Notes under the pieces: model-generated
The model's database searches: none
Seen by the model: the letters and a program-made list of their open reading frames with translations, nothing else
Told to the model about the DNA's origin: nothing
Program-made: the position numbers and the translations under genes
Assembly (NCBI GenBank): GCA_002725175.2
Contig: PBQX02000095.1
Coordinates: forward strand, 1 to 64,000
Direction of reading: 5' to 3'
Length of the DNA stretch: 64,000 nucleotides
Source: CACKLF01 sp002725175
GTDB taxonomy: Bacteria > Pseudomonadota > Alphaproteobacteria > Rhodobacterales > Rhodobacteraceae
Shown: positions 35,113 to 45,037 of the stretch, piece after piece
Position numbering within the stretch: the first letter of the stretch is position 1
Layout: each line of letters starts with the position of its first letter

Positions 35113-36246
35113 ATGCTGAATTTGAATTTAGAAAGTAGGTCAATGAACTGGGCACCACAGAATTATTTTAATTCTCGCATCGCTCTTGTTATTGTGTTAG
35201 CTGCCCTTGCTCTATACCCCAGTGAAATTGGTAAAATTACTTTAACTTCTCTTGAAGATGCATATCTTGGCGTCAGCGTATTTGTAGCATTTACACTATT
35301 GGTATTCTACGGCGCAGAACAACTATTCCAAATTGATTTAAGACAATTGATGAGAAAGCAGAAAAATCTCCAAGTTCCACTATCAAGTTTTCTGGGTGCT
35401 TTGCCTGGATGTGGGGGAGCAGTGATAGTAATTACAGCACATAATTCTGGCAGTGTCACACTGGGAGCCGTAGTTGCAGCTCTCACCTCAACTATGGGAG
35501 ATGCCGCGTTTCTTTTAATTGCAAAAAAACCGGATACGGCACTATTTTTGCTCCCAATGTGTTGGTTAGCCGGAATTATATGTGGCTATTTAGTTGATTT
35601 TTTTTACAAAAGTAAGTTCCACAAAATTGAACCAGGCTCTTTAAATATCAAAAGGATCTTGAAATCTAATTTTAAGTATAGACTATATATAATCTTATTT
35701 TTTCCTGGATTTATTTTTGGAATAATGAGGCTCTCTTTTATTGAAATTTCTGAAAGCTTTACTTTTCTTAGCTCAATAATAGCGCAATGCGGTATATTCC
35801 TAGGATTGATAATATGGTCAATTTCTCCAGTTAAATACATGACACACCCAGAAGACTCGGCCCAAATTCGAGCCACTGAAGAAACTTGCTTTATTTCGAC
35901 TTGGGTAGTTCTAGCCTTCTTAACTTTCGAATACACAATTTATGGGACAGGCCTAGATTTAGTTAATCTCTTTCAATCAGTCGCCTGGCTTCTTCCACTC
36001 TTAGCAGTACTTATTGGCCTAATTCCAGGTTGTGGACCTCAAATTTTAGTCACTACAATGTATATAAATGGATTGATTCCGTTTTCTGCACTGCTAGGAA
36101 ATGCAATTTCAAATGACGGAGATGCCTTGTTCCCTGCTCTAGCAATTTCCCCAAAGATAGCTGTAGTTGCTACGCTTTTAAGTACAATTCCTGCACTAAT
36201 TCTTTCTTACTGTTTTTATTTCCTTGCACCAAGCTTTTTATCTTAG
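35113..36246 (+). CDS. mntX: putative manganese transporter, MntX-like
   Basis: A 377-residue membrane protein with about ten helices. Two related motifs, GALPGCGGAVIVITA and GLIPGCGPQILVTTM, show that it consists of two homologous halves. Both carry a PGCG core that may line the ion path. It fits the putative manganese/heavy-metal transporter family (ArsP_2-like) predicted as MntX in marine alphaproteobacteria. Tandem Mur-like boxes directly upstream support manganese-regulated expression. The start could be 35113 or the ATG at 35143 (MNWAPQNYF). Import versus export is not shown by the sequence. Confidence 0.75.
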   Translation: MLNLNLESRSMNWAPQNYFNSRIALVIVLAALALYPSEIGKITLTSLEDAYLGVSVFVAFTLLVFYGAEQLFQIDLRQLMRKQKNLQVPLSSFLGALPGCGGAVIVITAHNSGSVTLGAVVAALTSTMGDAAFLLIAKKPDTALFLLPMCWLAGIICGYLVDFFYKSKFHKIEPGSLNIKRILKSNFKYRLYIILFFPGFIFGIMRLSFIEISESFTFLSSIIAQCGIFLGLIIWSISPVKYMTHPEDSAQIRATEETCFISTWVVLAFLTFEYTIYGTGLDLVNLFQSVAWLLPLLAVLIGLIPGCGPQILVTTMYINGLIPFSALLGNAISNDGDALFPALAISPKIAVVATLLSTIPALILSYCFYFLAPSFLS

Positions 36247-36312
36247 TATTTTTTCGATAAAACGAAATTAAAGTGAAGAAAAATTTTACACTCAAAGAAA
36301 TTTCTGAAACTA

Positions 36313-36342
36313 TTGACCTTAACGCGACGGCTATAAAATAAT
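36313..36342 (+). promoter_or_regulatory. candidate promoter of the second beta-oxidation operon
   Basis: TTGACC at 36313-36318 and AATAAT at 36337-36342 are 18 bases apart, and each matches the sigma-70 consensus in five of six positions. They lie about 100 bases before the acyl-CoA dehydrogenase start. The preceding 65 bases after the mntX-like gene show no terminator hairpin. Confidence 0.45.
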
Positions 36343-36440
36343 AAAATAAATAGAGTGGATAAGAAAACCTTATTTTTCCTACATGAATACTAAACAGAAT
36401 TTCTATTGCTAGCCAAAAAATTTAAAATAACGGAGAACAT

Positions 36441-38216
36441 GTGCACCTATACGAACCCCCAGTAAATGATTTTCAATTTATTATTCATAAATTATTAAAA
36501 GTTCAAAATTTGAAGCTAAAAGGCTACTCTGATCTCTCTCCAGACTTCACTAAACCTATCTTTGAAGAGGCTGGAAAACTAGCAAGGGAAGAACTTGCTC
36601 CTCTAAATATTTCAGGAGATAGGGAAGGTTGCATACTTGAGAATGGGGTTGTGAGGACGCCTAAAGGCTTTAAAGAAGCTTTCCTAAAGGTCAATTCTGG
36701 CGGTTGGACAGGAATTGATTGCGATCCAGAATTTGGAGGCCAAGGGATGCCTCACGTCATTAGCCTAGTTATAGGTGAAATGTTTTGCTCAGCGAATATG
36801 GCCTTAAATATGTACCATGGGCTGACCCATGGAGCATATTCAGCAATTTATCAACACGGTAATAAGGAACAAAAAAGTACTTATCTGCCCAACCTAGTAA
36901 ATTGCAAATGGACAGGAACTATGAATTTGACTGAGCCCCATTGTGGCACAGATTTAGGATTGATAAAAACAAAGGCTCAAAAAAGCCATGATGGATCCTA
37001 CCAAATCACAGGGCAAAAAATTTTTATATCAGCAGGTGATCATGATTTGTCAGAAAACATAATTCACCTTGTTTTAGCTAAAATTCCCGGCTCCCCTGAA
37101 GGAGTAAAAGGAATTTCTATGTTTATCGTGCCAAAGTTTCTTATAAATGAGGATGGATCTATAGGAGAACGGAATAAATTATCAGTGAGTAAAATTGAGG
37201 AAAAAATGGGTATCCATGGAAACTCTACTTGCGTGATGAATTATGACGGAGCAAAAGGATTTTTAATCTCTGAAGAAAATAAAGGATTAAGGGCAATGTT
37301 CACTATGATGAATGAGGCTAGACTAGGAGTTGGTCTTCAGGGGATAGGTCAAGCTGAAGCAGCATACCAAAGAGCGGTAGCCTATGCTAAAGAAAGACTT
37401 CAAGGGAAAGATATTTCAAAAAAGGATGCATCAAAAAATGCTGACCCTATAATCCAACATCCGGACATTAGACGAACATTAATGGACCAAAAAGTTTTTA
37501 TTGAAGCAGCTCGAGCTCTGGCCCTATGGTGTGCAACAATGTTGGATTTTGCAGAACGAGAAGGTGACAAAGAAAGTGAAGGTTTGGCAAGTTTGCTAAT
37601 CCCAGTTGTAAAAGGATTTATTACAGACAAGGGGTTTGAAAGCACTATTAATTCTCAGCAAGTTTTTGGTGGTCACGGCTATATTGAAGAATGGGGCATG
37701 AGTCAATTTGCAAGAGATGCTCGAATAGCTATGATCTACGAAGGAACAAATGGCATTCAGGCCTTAGATCTTGTTGGTAGAAAATTATCATCTGATGGAG
37801 GGAAGCACACAGTCAGATTTTTAAAAGAAATAAGGGATTTTATTAACGAAAATAAAGAAGATGATAGAATTGCAGAAAATTTTATGACTCCATTAAATAA
37901 TGCACTTAAGGATGCAGAAAAATGTTTAGAATTTTTTATGAAAGAGGGATTAAGGAACCCAAATCAGGCATTGGCTGGAGCAACTGATTTTATGCACCTG
38001 ATGGGATATCTTTCTCTCGGATTTATGTGGGCTCGCATGGTTAAAGTAGCCTTGGATGAACTTGCTCAATCCAAGAAAGAAGACGCGTTATTAAATGCAA
38101 AAGTTTCTTCTGGAAGGTACTTTTTTAGGAGACACCTTCCCGAGACTAGTTTACGAAAAGAACGTGTTTTGAATGGAGCTGAAGACATGATGGAACTTAG
38201 AGTTGAAGATTTTTAA
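36441..38216 (+). CDS. long acyl-CoA dehydrogenase (FadE-like, 591 aa)
   Basis: A 591-residue acyl-CoA dehydrogenase with a C-terminal extension. FAD/substrate motifs include LTEPHCGTDLGLIKT and GQKIFISAGDHD. The catalytic glutamate is visible in IYEGTNGIQALDL. The start is GTG at 36441 with GGAG six bases upstream. In this size class are both general fatty acyl-CoA dehydrogenases and DmdC, the methylmercaptopropionyl-CoA dehydrogenase of DMSP breakdown. The downstream thiolase and FadB/J-like genes favour ordinary beta-oxidation. Confidence 0.87.
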   Translation: MHLYEPPVNDFQFIIHKLLKVQNLKLKGYSDLSPDFTKPIFEEAGKLAREELAPLNISGDREGCILENGVVRTPKGFKEAFLKVNSGGWTGIDCDPEFGGQGMPHVISLVIGEMFCSANMALNMYHGLTHGAYSAIYQHGNKEQKSTYLPNLVNCKWTGTMNLTEPHCGTDLGLIKTKAQKSHDGSYQITGQKIFISAGDHDLSENIIHLVLAKIPGSPEGVKGISMFIVPKFLINEDGSIGERNKLSVSKIEEKMGIHGNSTCVMNYDGAKGFLISEENKGLRAMFTMMNEARLGVGLQGIGQAEAAYQRAVAYAKERLQGKDISKKDASKNADPIIQHPDIRRTLMDQKVFIEAARALALWCATMLDFAEREGDKESEGLASLLIPVVKGFITDKGFESTINSQQVFGGHGYIEEWGMSQFARDARIAMIYEGTNGIQALDLVGRKLSSDGGKHTVRFLKEIRDFINENKEDDRIAENFMTPLNNALKDAEKCLEFFMKEGLRNPNQALAGATDFMHLMGYLSLGFMWARMVKVALDELAQSKKEDALLNAKVSSGRYFFRRHLPETSLRKERVLNGAEDMMELRVEDF

Positions 38217-38273
38217 TTATTCTCCATTTCTCAGTTAAGAAAATTAAATATTATAGAAAAAAAGGGACTAATT

Positions 38274-38912
38274 ATGACTGAACAATTTAAACTTTATTGC
38301 TTTGCTCAATCTGGCAATGCATATAAGGCTGCACTGTTTTTAGCATTAGCAGATTTAGATTGGAATCCAATTTTTGTAGATTTTTTCAATGGTGAAACTC
38401 GATCTGAAGAATTTAAAAAAATAAACTCAATGGGTGAAGTGCCAGTATTAGTTGACCAAGATAAAAATATTTCTCAATCAGGAGCTATTTTGCATTACCT
38501 TTCATTAAAGACCGAACTATTCACTTCAAATAAGAGCGATATAAAACTGGAGATAAACAGATGGCTCCTTTGGGACAATTATAAATTGACGCCTAATTTG
38601 GCCACTGGAAGATTTATGTCACTATTCTTACCTGAGGCTAAAAGAAATCAATCAGTAATAGATTTCCTACTAGGTCGAGCAAGTGCGTCCCTGAAAATTT
38701 TAAATACTCATCTTGTAGATCGAGATTTTGTTGTAGGCGATAACGTCTCGATAGCTGATCTCTCAATTGCGGGTTACATATTTTTCACAGAGGAATTTGA
38801 TTTTGACATGAGCCCATTTCCAAACGTAATTAGCTGGAGAAACCGAATACGTAAACTTAAAAACTGGCAGCATCCCTACGATCTTATGCCAGGCCATCCA
38901 ATAAAAAGATAA
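38274..38912 (+). CDS. glutathione S-transferase family protein
   Basis: A 212-residue protein with an N-terminal thioredoxin-like GST domain (FAQSGNAYKAALFLALADLDW and the cis-proline motif GEVPVLV, with QSGAILHYLS) and a C-terminal all-helical domain (VGDNVSIADLSIAGYIFF). It lies between a fatty acyl-CoA dehydrogenase and a thiolase, with GGAGAG-like spacing to the latter. Its role in that operon is not known. GSTs are often found there in alphaproteobacteria, as far as I recall. Confidence 0.86.
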   Translation: MTEQFKLYCFAQSGNAYKAALFLALADLDWNPIFVDFFNGETRSEEFKKINSMGEVPVLVDQDKNISQSGAILHYLSLKTELFTSNKSDIKLEINRWLLWDNYKLTPNLATGRFMSLFLPEAKRNQSVIDFLLGRASASLKILNTHLVDRDFVVGDNVSIADLSIAGYIFFTEEFDFDMSPFPNVISWRNRIRKLKNWQHPYDLMPGHPIKR

Positions 38913-38922
38913 GGAGAGAAAT

Positions 38923-40131
38923 ATGGCAGAAGCTTTTATTTATGACTCTATTAGAACTCCAAGAGGCAAGGGTCGGAAGGACGGAAGTTTACATGAAGTT
39001 ACATCTGTTGCACTTTCAAGCTGTGTTTTAAAAGAAATAGAAAAGAGAAATGATCTAGATACCAAGGAAGTTTGTGATGTTATATGGGGTAATGTCACTC
39101 AAGTAGGAGAACAAGGTGGTTGCCTAGCTAGATCTGCCGTACTTCACGCAAAATGGGATGAGAGCACTCCTGGTCTATCAGTTAATCGCTTTTGTGCAAG
39201 TGGGCTGGAGGCAGTCAATTTGGCTGCTAATCAAACCAAAGGAACCGGAGGTGCATATGTGGCAGGTGGAGTCGAGATGATGAGCCGAATACCGATGGGA
39301 TCTGATGGGGCTGCTATTGCCGTAGATCCAACATTAACTTTTGAAAGTTATTTTGTTCCTCAAGGCATTTCAGCAGACATAATAGCCACAAAGTATAATT
39401 TTTCTCGAAACGATGTTGACCTATACGCCGTCGAAAGCCAGAAACGAGCAAAAAATGCCTGGAAAAATGGATACTTCTCTAAATCAGTGGTACCAGTGAC
39501 AGATATAAATGGTCTTGATATTTTAAGCCATGATGAATTTATGCGGCCAGACACAGATATGCAATCTCTTGGATCTCTCAAAGCAAGTTTTGCAGAAATG
39601 GGCGAGATCATGCCTGGATTCGATAATGTTGCAAAACTTAAATATCCAGAATTGGAAAAAATAAACCACGTACATCACGCAGGAAATTCTAGCGGAATAG
39701 TGGATGGTGCGGCAGCCATACTGGTAGGGACAAAAGAATTTGGGGAAAAAAATTCACTAAAACCAAGAGCCAGAATTTTAGCTTCTGAAAAGGTAGGTAC
39801 AGATCCAACAATTATGCTTACAGGACCAGTTCCAGCTACAAAAAAGGTTTTGGCATCAGCAGGGATGAATATAGGAGACATAGATCTTTTTGAAGTAAAT
39901 GAGGCTTTTGCTTCTGTAGTACTTATGTTTCTCGAGGAATTCAATGTTTCCCATAGCAAAGTAAATGTTAATGGAGGGGCTATTGCAATGGGCCATCCAC
40001 TTGGAGCCACTGGCACAATGATTTTAGGCACAGCTTTGGAAGAGCTAGAGCGCACAGGTAAAAGCACTGCCTTAGCTACGCTCTGTGTAGCTTCTGGTAT
40101 GGGGGCATCAACAATAATTGAACTGGTATAA
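38923..40131 (+). CDS. fadA: acetyl-CoA C-acyltransferase (thiolase, FadA type)
   Basis: A 402-residue thiolase that cleaves 3-ketoacyl-CoA with CoA. The catalytic residues are C91 (RFCASGLEAVN), H358 (AMGHPLGATG) and C388 (LCVASGMGAS). AAGGAG precedes the ATG. The gene is 10 bases after the GST and 26 before the FadB/J-like gene, together forming a complete beta-oxidation cycle with the upstream dehydrogenase. Confidence 0.94.
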   Translation: MAEAFIYDSIRTPRGKGRKDGSLHEVTSVALSSCVLKEIEKRNDLDTKEVCDVIWGNVTQVGEQGGCLARSAVLHAKWDESTPGLSVNRFCASGLEAVNLAANQTKGTGGAYVAGGVEMMSRIPMGSDGAAIAVDPTLTFESYFVPQGISADIIATKYNFSRNDVDLYAVESQKRAKNAWKNGYFSKSVVPVTDINGLDILSHDEFMRPDTDMQSLGSLKASFAEMGEIMPGFDNVAKLKYPELEKINHVHHAGNSSGIVDGAAAILVGTKEFGEKNSLKPRARILASEKVGTDPTIMLTGPVPATKKVLASAGMNIGDIDLFEVNEAFASVVLMFLEEFNVSHSKVNVNGGAIAMGHPLGATGTMILGTALEELERTGKSTALATLCVASGMGASTIIELV

Positions 40132-40157
40132 GTTTAACATCTTAAAAGGATAATTAA

Positions 40158-42359
40158 ATGGAAGAATTCTCATTATCAGTAGATTCAGACAAGGTAGCTA
40201 CAATACTTTGGGACATTAAATCCAAATCTATGAACGTTTTAACTCAGAAAGGCTCACAAGAATTTTACGATCTAATTGATAAAGCTGTAGATGATAAAGA
40301 GATCAAGGGAATTATAATAACATCCGGGAAAAAGGATTTTGCTGGAGGTATGGATTTGTCTACTCTTTCAAATCTAAGAAACACAAAGGTGGATAACCCT
40401 TCTCAGGAAGTTTTTAAATTCATCATGACTATGCACAATAAATTACGTAAACTAGAGCAAGCTGGCATGGATCCCAAAACCACTAAAGGTGGCAAACCAG
40501 TTGCTTGGGCTTGTCCTGGCCTCTCTGCAGGGATAGGAACAGAAATAGGCCTAGCATGCCACAAACGTTTTCTTGCAAATAGTCCAAGAGCAAAAGTAGG
40601 GCTACCTGAAATATTAGTTGGCTTATTCCCTGGGGCTGGTGGAACTACCAGGCTCGTAAGAATGCTTGGAGCAATGGCTGCTTCTCCGTTATTATTGGAA
40701 GGAAAGATGCTTAATCCAAAAGCGGCACGAGCGGCAGGGCTAGTGGATGAAATCGTGGAGCCGGAAAAGTTATTAGAATCAGCGAAAAAGTGGATCTTGG
40801 AAGCTGATGAGGATGAACTAGTTAAGGCTTGGGATAAAAAAGGTTATAAAATGCCTGGAGGAAATCCCTATCATCCCTCTGGTTTCATGACCTTTGTTGG
40901 CGCCTCAGCAATGGTAAATAGTAGAACACAAGGTGTCTATCCAGCAGCCAAAGCCCTTTTATCAGTTGCCTACGAAGGAAGCCTAGTACCATTTGATACA
41001 GCTCTTAAAATTGAAGCGAGATGGTTTACTCATATTCTCGGACAGGAAAATACTTCAAATATGATTAGGTCCCTGTTTTTAAATAAGACCGCCCTAGATA
41101 AAGGGGCCACTAGGCCATCACAAGTTCCAAATCAAAATGTCAAAAAATTGGGAGTTTTGGGCGCCGGTATGATGGGCGCTGGCATTGCATACGTTTCCGC
41201 GAGCAGTGGTATGGACGTGGTTTTGATTGACCAAAACCAAGAAAGTGTGAGCAAGGGAATGGAGAGTATTATAAATATTCTAGACCAAGGTATAAAGCGA
41301 GGAAAAATATCTAATGAAAAGAAGGAAAGTATTCTTGGAAAAATTACCCCAACAGAAGACTATAGCCTTTTAAGAGGCTCCAATCTTGTTGTAGAAGCTG
41401 TTTTTGAAGATACACAAGTAAAAGAACTGGCTACAAAAAAAGCTCAAGAATATCTTGACGAAGGTACTGTTTTTGCAACAAACACTTCTACACTTCCAAT
41501 AGGGAAATTAGCGGAAGCCAGTATTTCAAAGGCTGAGTTTATAGGGATCCATTTTTTTAGTCCTGTTCATAAAATGGCTCTGGTGGAAATTATTAAAGGT
41601 AAAGGCACAGGAGAAAAAGCCGTTGCAACAGCTTTGGATTTTGTAAAACAAATACGTAAGACCCCAATAGTAGTCAATGATGCAAGATTCTTTTATGCGA
41701 ATAGATGCATCATTCCTTATATAAACGAAGGCGTTAGAATGATAGGTGAAGGGGTTGAGCCTGCCTTGATCGAAAATGCTGCCAGACAATTAGGAATGCC
41801 AGTGGGTCCCCTCCAACTTATTGACGAGACCTCAATTGACTTAGGTGTAAGAATTGCGAAAGAAACAAAAGAAGCTCTTGGAAATATGTATGAAGGAGGA
41901 GAAACTGATGAAGTCTTAAAAATATTGTACGATGCAGGCAGGCTTGGTAAAAAATCAAATGCCGGATTTTATTCTTATAATGAAAAAGGAAAGCGCTTAA
42001 GCATATGGGAAGGTCTTCGGGATCATTGGGAACCAAGCAAAGTACAGCCAGATGTTTCAGAGGTTAAGAATAGACTGGCAATGATCCAAGCTTTAGAAGC
42101 AGTGAGAGCCATAGAGGAGGGCGTGCTAACTGATATTAGAGAAGGTGACGTGGGGGCAATATTAGGTTGGGGCTGCATACCATGGGCAGGCGGACCATTA
42201 AGTTGGCTCGATTTAATAGGAGCAAAAGAAGCAGTCAGTATATGTAAGTCTCTTCAGTCAAACCACGGCAGTAGATTTTCTCCTCCCGATTTACTTACTG
42301 ATTTAATAAATAAAAATGAAACTTTTTATACTAGGTTCCCTGAAGGAAAAACTATCTAA
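40158..42359 (+). CDS. multifunctional enoyl-CoA hydratase / 3-hydroxyacyl-CoA dehydrogenase (FadB/FadJ type)
   Basis: A 733-residue enzyme. The crotonase domain (about 1-210) has glutamates E129 and E151 (VGLPEILVGLFPGAGG). The NAD domain starts near 330 with LGVLGAGMMGAGIAY. GIHFFSPVHKMALVE carries the dehydrogenase histidine. The C-terminal domains complete the protein. The loop before E129 reads ACPGLSAGIGTEIG rather than the usual NGxALGGGLELA, a mild oddity. It closes the acyl-CoA dehydrogenase-GST-thiolase operon and differs from the PimF-like copy at 1648. Confidence 0.92.
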   Translation: MEEFSLSVDSDKVATILWDIKSKSMNVLTQKGSQEFYDLIDKAVDDKEIKGIIITSGKKDFAGGMDLSTLSNLRNTKVDNPSQEVFKFIMTMHNKLRKLEQAGMDPKTTKGGKPVAWACPGLSAGIGTEIGLACHKRFLANSPRAKVGLPEILVGLFPGAGGTTRLVRMLGAMAASPLLLEGKMLNPKAARAAGLVDEIVEPEKLLESAKKWILEADEDELVKAWDKKGYKMPGGNPYHPSGFMTFVGASAMVNSRTQGVYPAAKALLSVAYEGSLVPFDTALKIEARWFTHILGQENTSNMIRSLFLNKTALDKGATRPSQVPNQNVKKLGVLGAGMMGAGIAYVSASSGMDVVLIDQNQESVSKGMESIINILDQGIKRGKISNEKKESILGKITPTEDYSLLRGSNLVVEAVFEDTQVKELATKKAQEYLDEGTVFATNTSTLPIGKLAEASISKAEFIGIHFFSPVHKMALVEIIKGKGTGEKAVATALDFVKQIRKTPIVVNDARFFYANRCIIPYINEGVRMIGEGVEPALIENAARQLGMPVGPLQLIDETSIDLGVRIAKETKEALGNMYEGGETDEVLKILYDAGRLGKKSNAGFYSYNEKGKRLSIWEGLRDHWEPSKVQPDVSEVKNRLAMIQALEAVRAIEEGVLTDIREGDVGAILGWGCIPWAGGPLSWLDLIGAKEAVSICKSLQSNHGSRFSPPDLLTDLINKNETFYTRFPEGKTI

Positions 42360-42380
42360 ATTGAAAGCTCAGGTCTCAAA

Positions 42381-43298
42381 TTAAGAGAAATTATTTTTCT
42401 TCTCCGATAAAGAAATTAAAAAGCCAGAAGTCACGATTAAAATCATTCCAAACAATACAATACTAGAAATAAATTCTGCAAAAAACATATAGGCCCATAA
42501 GGTAGCAAACAATAAGAACGAGTACTCAAATACTGAAACAAAGCTGGTCTCGCCTTTTTGGTACCCTGCTGTAATTAAAATACCCCCTAAAATTGAGCCT
42601 ATGGCATGACCAATGATGATATAAAAGGTCTGTTCTGAAGGTATTTTTAAAGGAAAAGTTAGAAAAGTTTTGGAAATCATAAAAATTTCAAAAAATTGGT
42701 TAACTTCAATAAGAAAAGTCATTATTGCAGCAACAATTCCCATTCCCAAGAAAAAAATTAGCATAATGGAAGTTGCCGTTTCATTATAACACCATCGCCT
42801 GAGTGCCAGTGAAGCTAACGCATAAAATGCGCCCGACGCTATTGGAATAAAACTCAGAAATGATAAATCGAGCACATTTATACCGAGTACTATAAAAATA
42901 CCCACCGTACCTAAAAAAACGGCAACTATTCTAGAAAAATAAAGGCGCTCCCCCAAGAACAATACCGAAAAAATAATTACAAAGATTGGCGATGTAAACA
43001 AACCTGCTGCTACCTGAGATATTGGGAAAAATGCAAGGGATCCAAAGTATATAAACATAGCCAAAACTAGAATGGCAGTACGAAGAGCAACTAATTTAAG
43101 ATTTTTAGGCCAAAAATCATATGATCTGCAATTTGCAAATAAAATCATAGCTGGAACTGCTATCAGGCTACGAATTAAGTGAAACTGCCAAAGTCCAATA
43201 TCTTCAGAAATAAATCTCACATAATTATCNGTGATTGCTAAAATAAGCATTCCTNAAGTAATTAATAAGCCGCCCTTAAAATTTTCATTTAAANTCAT
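42381..43298 (-). CDS. DMT superfamily permease (EamA domains)
   Basis: A 305-residue membrane protein with about ten helices in two EamA repeats. Typical traits are the N-terminal WQFHLIRSLIAVPAMI and the conserved GxxL-ER motif LFLGERLYFSRIVAVFLGTVGI at the end of the first repeat. Substrates of the family include amino acids and metabolites, usually exported. The substrate is unknown here. It is divergent from the acyl-CoA synthetase gene. Confidence 0.84.
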   Translation of the reverse strand: MXLNENFKGGLLITXGMLILAIXDNYVRFISEDIGLWQFHLIRSLIAVPAMILFANCRSYDFWPKNLKLVALRTAILVLAMFIYFGSLAFFPISQVAAGLFTSPIFVIIFSVLFLGERLYFSRIVAVFLGTVGIFIVLGINVLDLSFLSFIPIASGAFYALASLALRRWCYNETATSIMLIFFLGMGIVAAIMTFLIEVNQFFEIFMISKTFLTFPLKIPSEQTFYIIIGHAIGSILGGILITAGYQKGETSFVSVFEYSFLLFATLWAYMFFAEFISSIVLFGMILIVTSGFLISLSEKKNNFS

Positions 43299-43399
43299 GA
43301 TTTAANTTAATTTTTTATTATTCNTTTATCAATTTATACTTTTTAATTCCTATCTCGNGTGCTATTTTCATTTTGTNAGAAAATAGCCTGGAGAATAAA

Positions 43400-45031
43400 A
43401 TGCAGACNATGCAAGATTTCCCTTTAAGAGTATCTCAAATAATTGATCACGCTGCTCTATACCACCCTGAAAGGAAAATTATTAGTAGAAGCGTTGAAGG
43501 TCCTATAACTGAGACAACTTGGAAACACATACATAAGCAAGCAAAAAAANTATCTCAGGCTTTAATATCTTTGGACGTAAANAAAGGTGATACCATTGGT
43601 GTGATGGCTTGGAATACAGCCAGACATATGGAGGTTTGGTTTGGNATCCCAGGATCAGGTGCGATAAANCACACCCTNAACCCGAGACTTTTTGCAGAAC
43701 AATTAATCTATATAATCAATCATGCGGAAGANAAAATATTAATGGTTGATTTAGATTTAGTGCCAGTAATTGAAAAGATAATAGACAGCTGNCCTAAAAT
43801 TCAAACNNTCATCATATTAACCGATANGAAAAATATTCCAGAAACCANTCTNAAAAATATCCTATGTTATGAGGANCTGNTAAGGGAGCAATCTGGTGAN
43901 TTTGAATGGGTTTCTGGTGATGAGAGGGAACCATGTGGAATTTGTTATACATCTGGAACAACAGGGAATCCNAAGGGNGTAACATACACGCATAGGTCAA
44001 ATGTGTTACATGCTCTAACAGTAACAAATCCAGATATGCTTAATCTTTCAAGCAATGATAGGGTAATGCCTGTTGTGCCCCTTTTTCATGCTAACGGGTG
44101 GTCTGTTGGATATTCGGCNCCACTTTCTGGTAGTTCTNTGGTTNTACCAGGTCGTGAAATGACACCAGAAGCGTTNTATGAAATGTTAGAGANAGGAGTA
44201 ACCATTACTTTGGCTGTTCCTACAGTTTGGCTCTTATTGCTTAATTATTTGGATTCAAATAACTTGAAATTAAGTACTCTTAANCGAGTAGTGATAGGAG
44301 GNTCGGCTTGTCCTAGAGCTGTAATAGAAAAATTTCAAAACAAATATGGGGTCCAAGTTCTACATGCGTGGGGAATGACAGAGATGTCTCCTCTCGGAAC
44401 CATNTGCTCATTTAAACCTGAAGTNATGTCTTTACCCTCGAGTGAAAGAGTTGACATTCAGGAAACCACTGGCCATTCACCTTTTTCTGTACAGCTNCAA
44501 ATAACTGACGACGATGGGAAAGTATTGGCCTGGGACGGCAAAGCATCNGGAAAACTTTGGGCCAGAGGAGCNGCAGTGGTAAATAATTATCACAAAGAAG
44601 ATAAATTGGCTGTCGATAAGGATGGATGGTTTGATACTGGAGATGTNGCAACCATTGATAAAAACGGATACATGAGAATAACGGANAGATCAAAGGACGT
44701 CATAAAATCTGGNGGAGAATGGATATCTTCAATTGAACTTGAAAATGCTGCTATTGCTCATGATAAAGTTGCAGAAGCTGCAGCAATAGGTGTTGCNCAT
44801 CCAAAATGGGATGAACGTCCNGTCATAGTANTCGTCTCAAAAGAAGGCNNCAAACCAGATCCAAAAGACATAATCAAAAAAATTTCTGAACGTGTAGCCA
44901 AATGGCAGGTTCCAGATGATGTAATTTTCATGGATAATATACCTCATACTGCCACCGGAAAAATATCTAAAATGGAGTTGCGGAATATTCTTAAAGATCT
45001 TGGTTACCAGCATCCTGATATAAAAAAATAA
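43400..45031 (+). CDS. fatty-acyl-CoA synthetase (AMP-forming)
   Basis: An acyl-CoA ligase of about 543 residues. The chosen ATG at 43400 has GGAG six bases upstream. A longer frame from 43373 runs through an ambiguous TNA codon and is less likely. The AMP-binding motif [10 protein letters not shown], the second motif [12 protein letters not shown] and the hinge WFDTGD are visible, as is the C-terminal catalytic lysine in [13 protein letters not shown]. It activates fatty acids, probably medium or long chain, for the beta-oxidation genes nearby. Confidence 0.9.
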   Translation: MQXMQDFPLRVSQIIDHAALYHPERKIISRSVEGPITETTWKHIHKQAKKXSQALISLDVXKGDTIGVMAWNTARHMEVWFXIPGSGAIXHTXNPRLFAEQLIYIINHAEXKILMVDLDLVPVIEKIIDSXPKIQXXIILTDXKNIPETXXKNILCYEXLXREQSGXFEWVSGDEREPCGICYTSGTTGNXKXVTYTHRSNVLHALTVTNPDMLNLSSNDRVMPVVPLFHANGWSVGYSXPLSGSSXVXPGREMTPEAXYEMLEXGVTITLAVPTVWLLLLNYLDSNNLKLSTLXRVVIGXSACPRAVIEKFQNKYGVQVLHAWGMTEMSPLGTXCSFKPEXMSLPSSERVDIQETTGHSPFSVQXQITDDDGKVLAWDGKAXGKLWARGXAVVNNYHKEDKLAVDKDGWFDTGDXATIDKNGYMRITXRSKDVIKSXGEWISSIELENAAIAHDKVAEAAAIGVXHPKWDERXVIVXVSKEGXKPDPKDIIKKISERVAKWQVPDDVIFMDNIPHTATGKISKMELRNILKDLGYQHPDIKK

Positions 45032-45037
45032 AGATTT

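Noticed and set aside
43373..43399. Longer N-terminus for the acyl-CoA synthetase
   Set aside because: The second codon is TNA, possibly a stop, and the ATG at 43400 has a good ribosome site.
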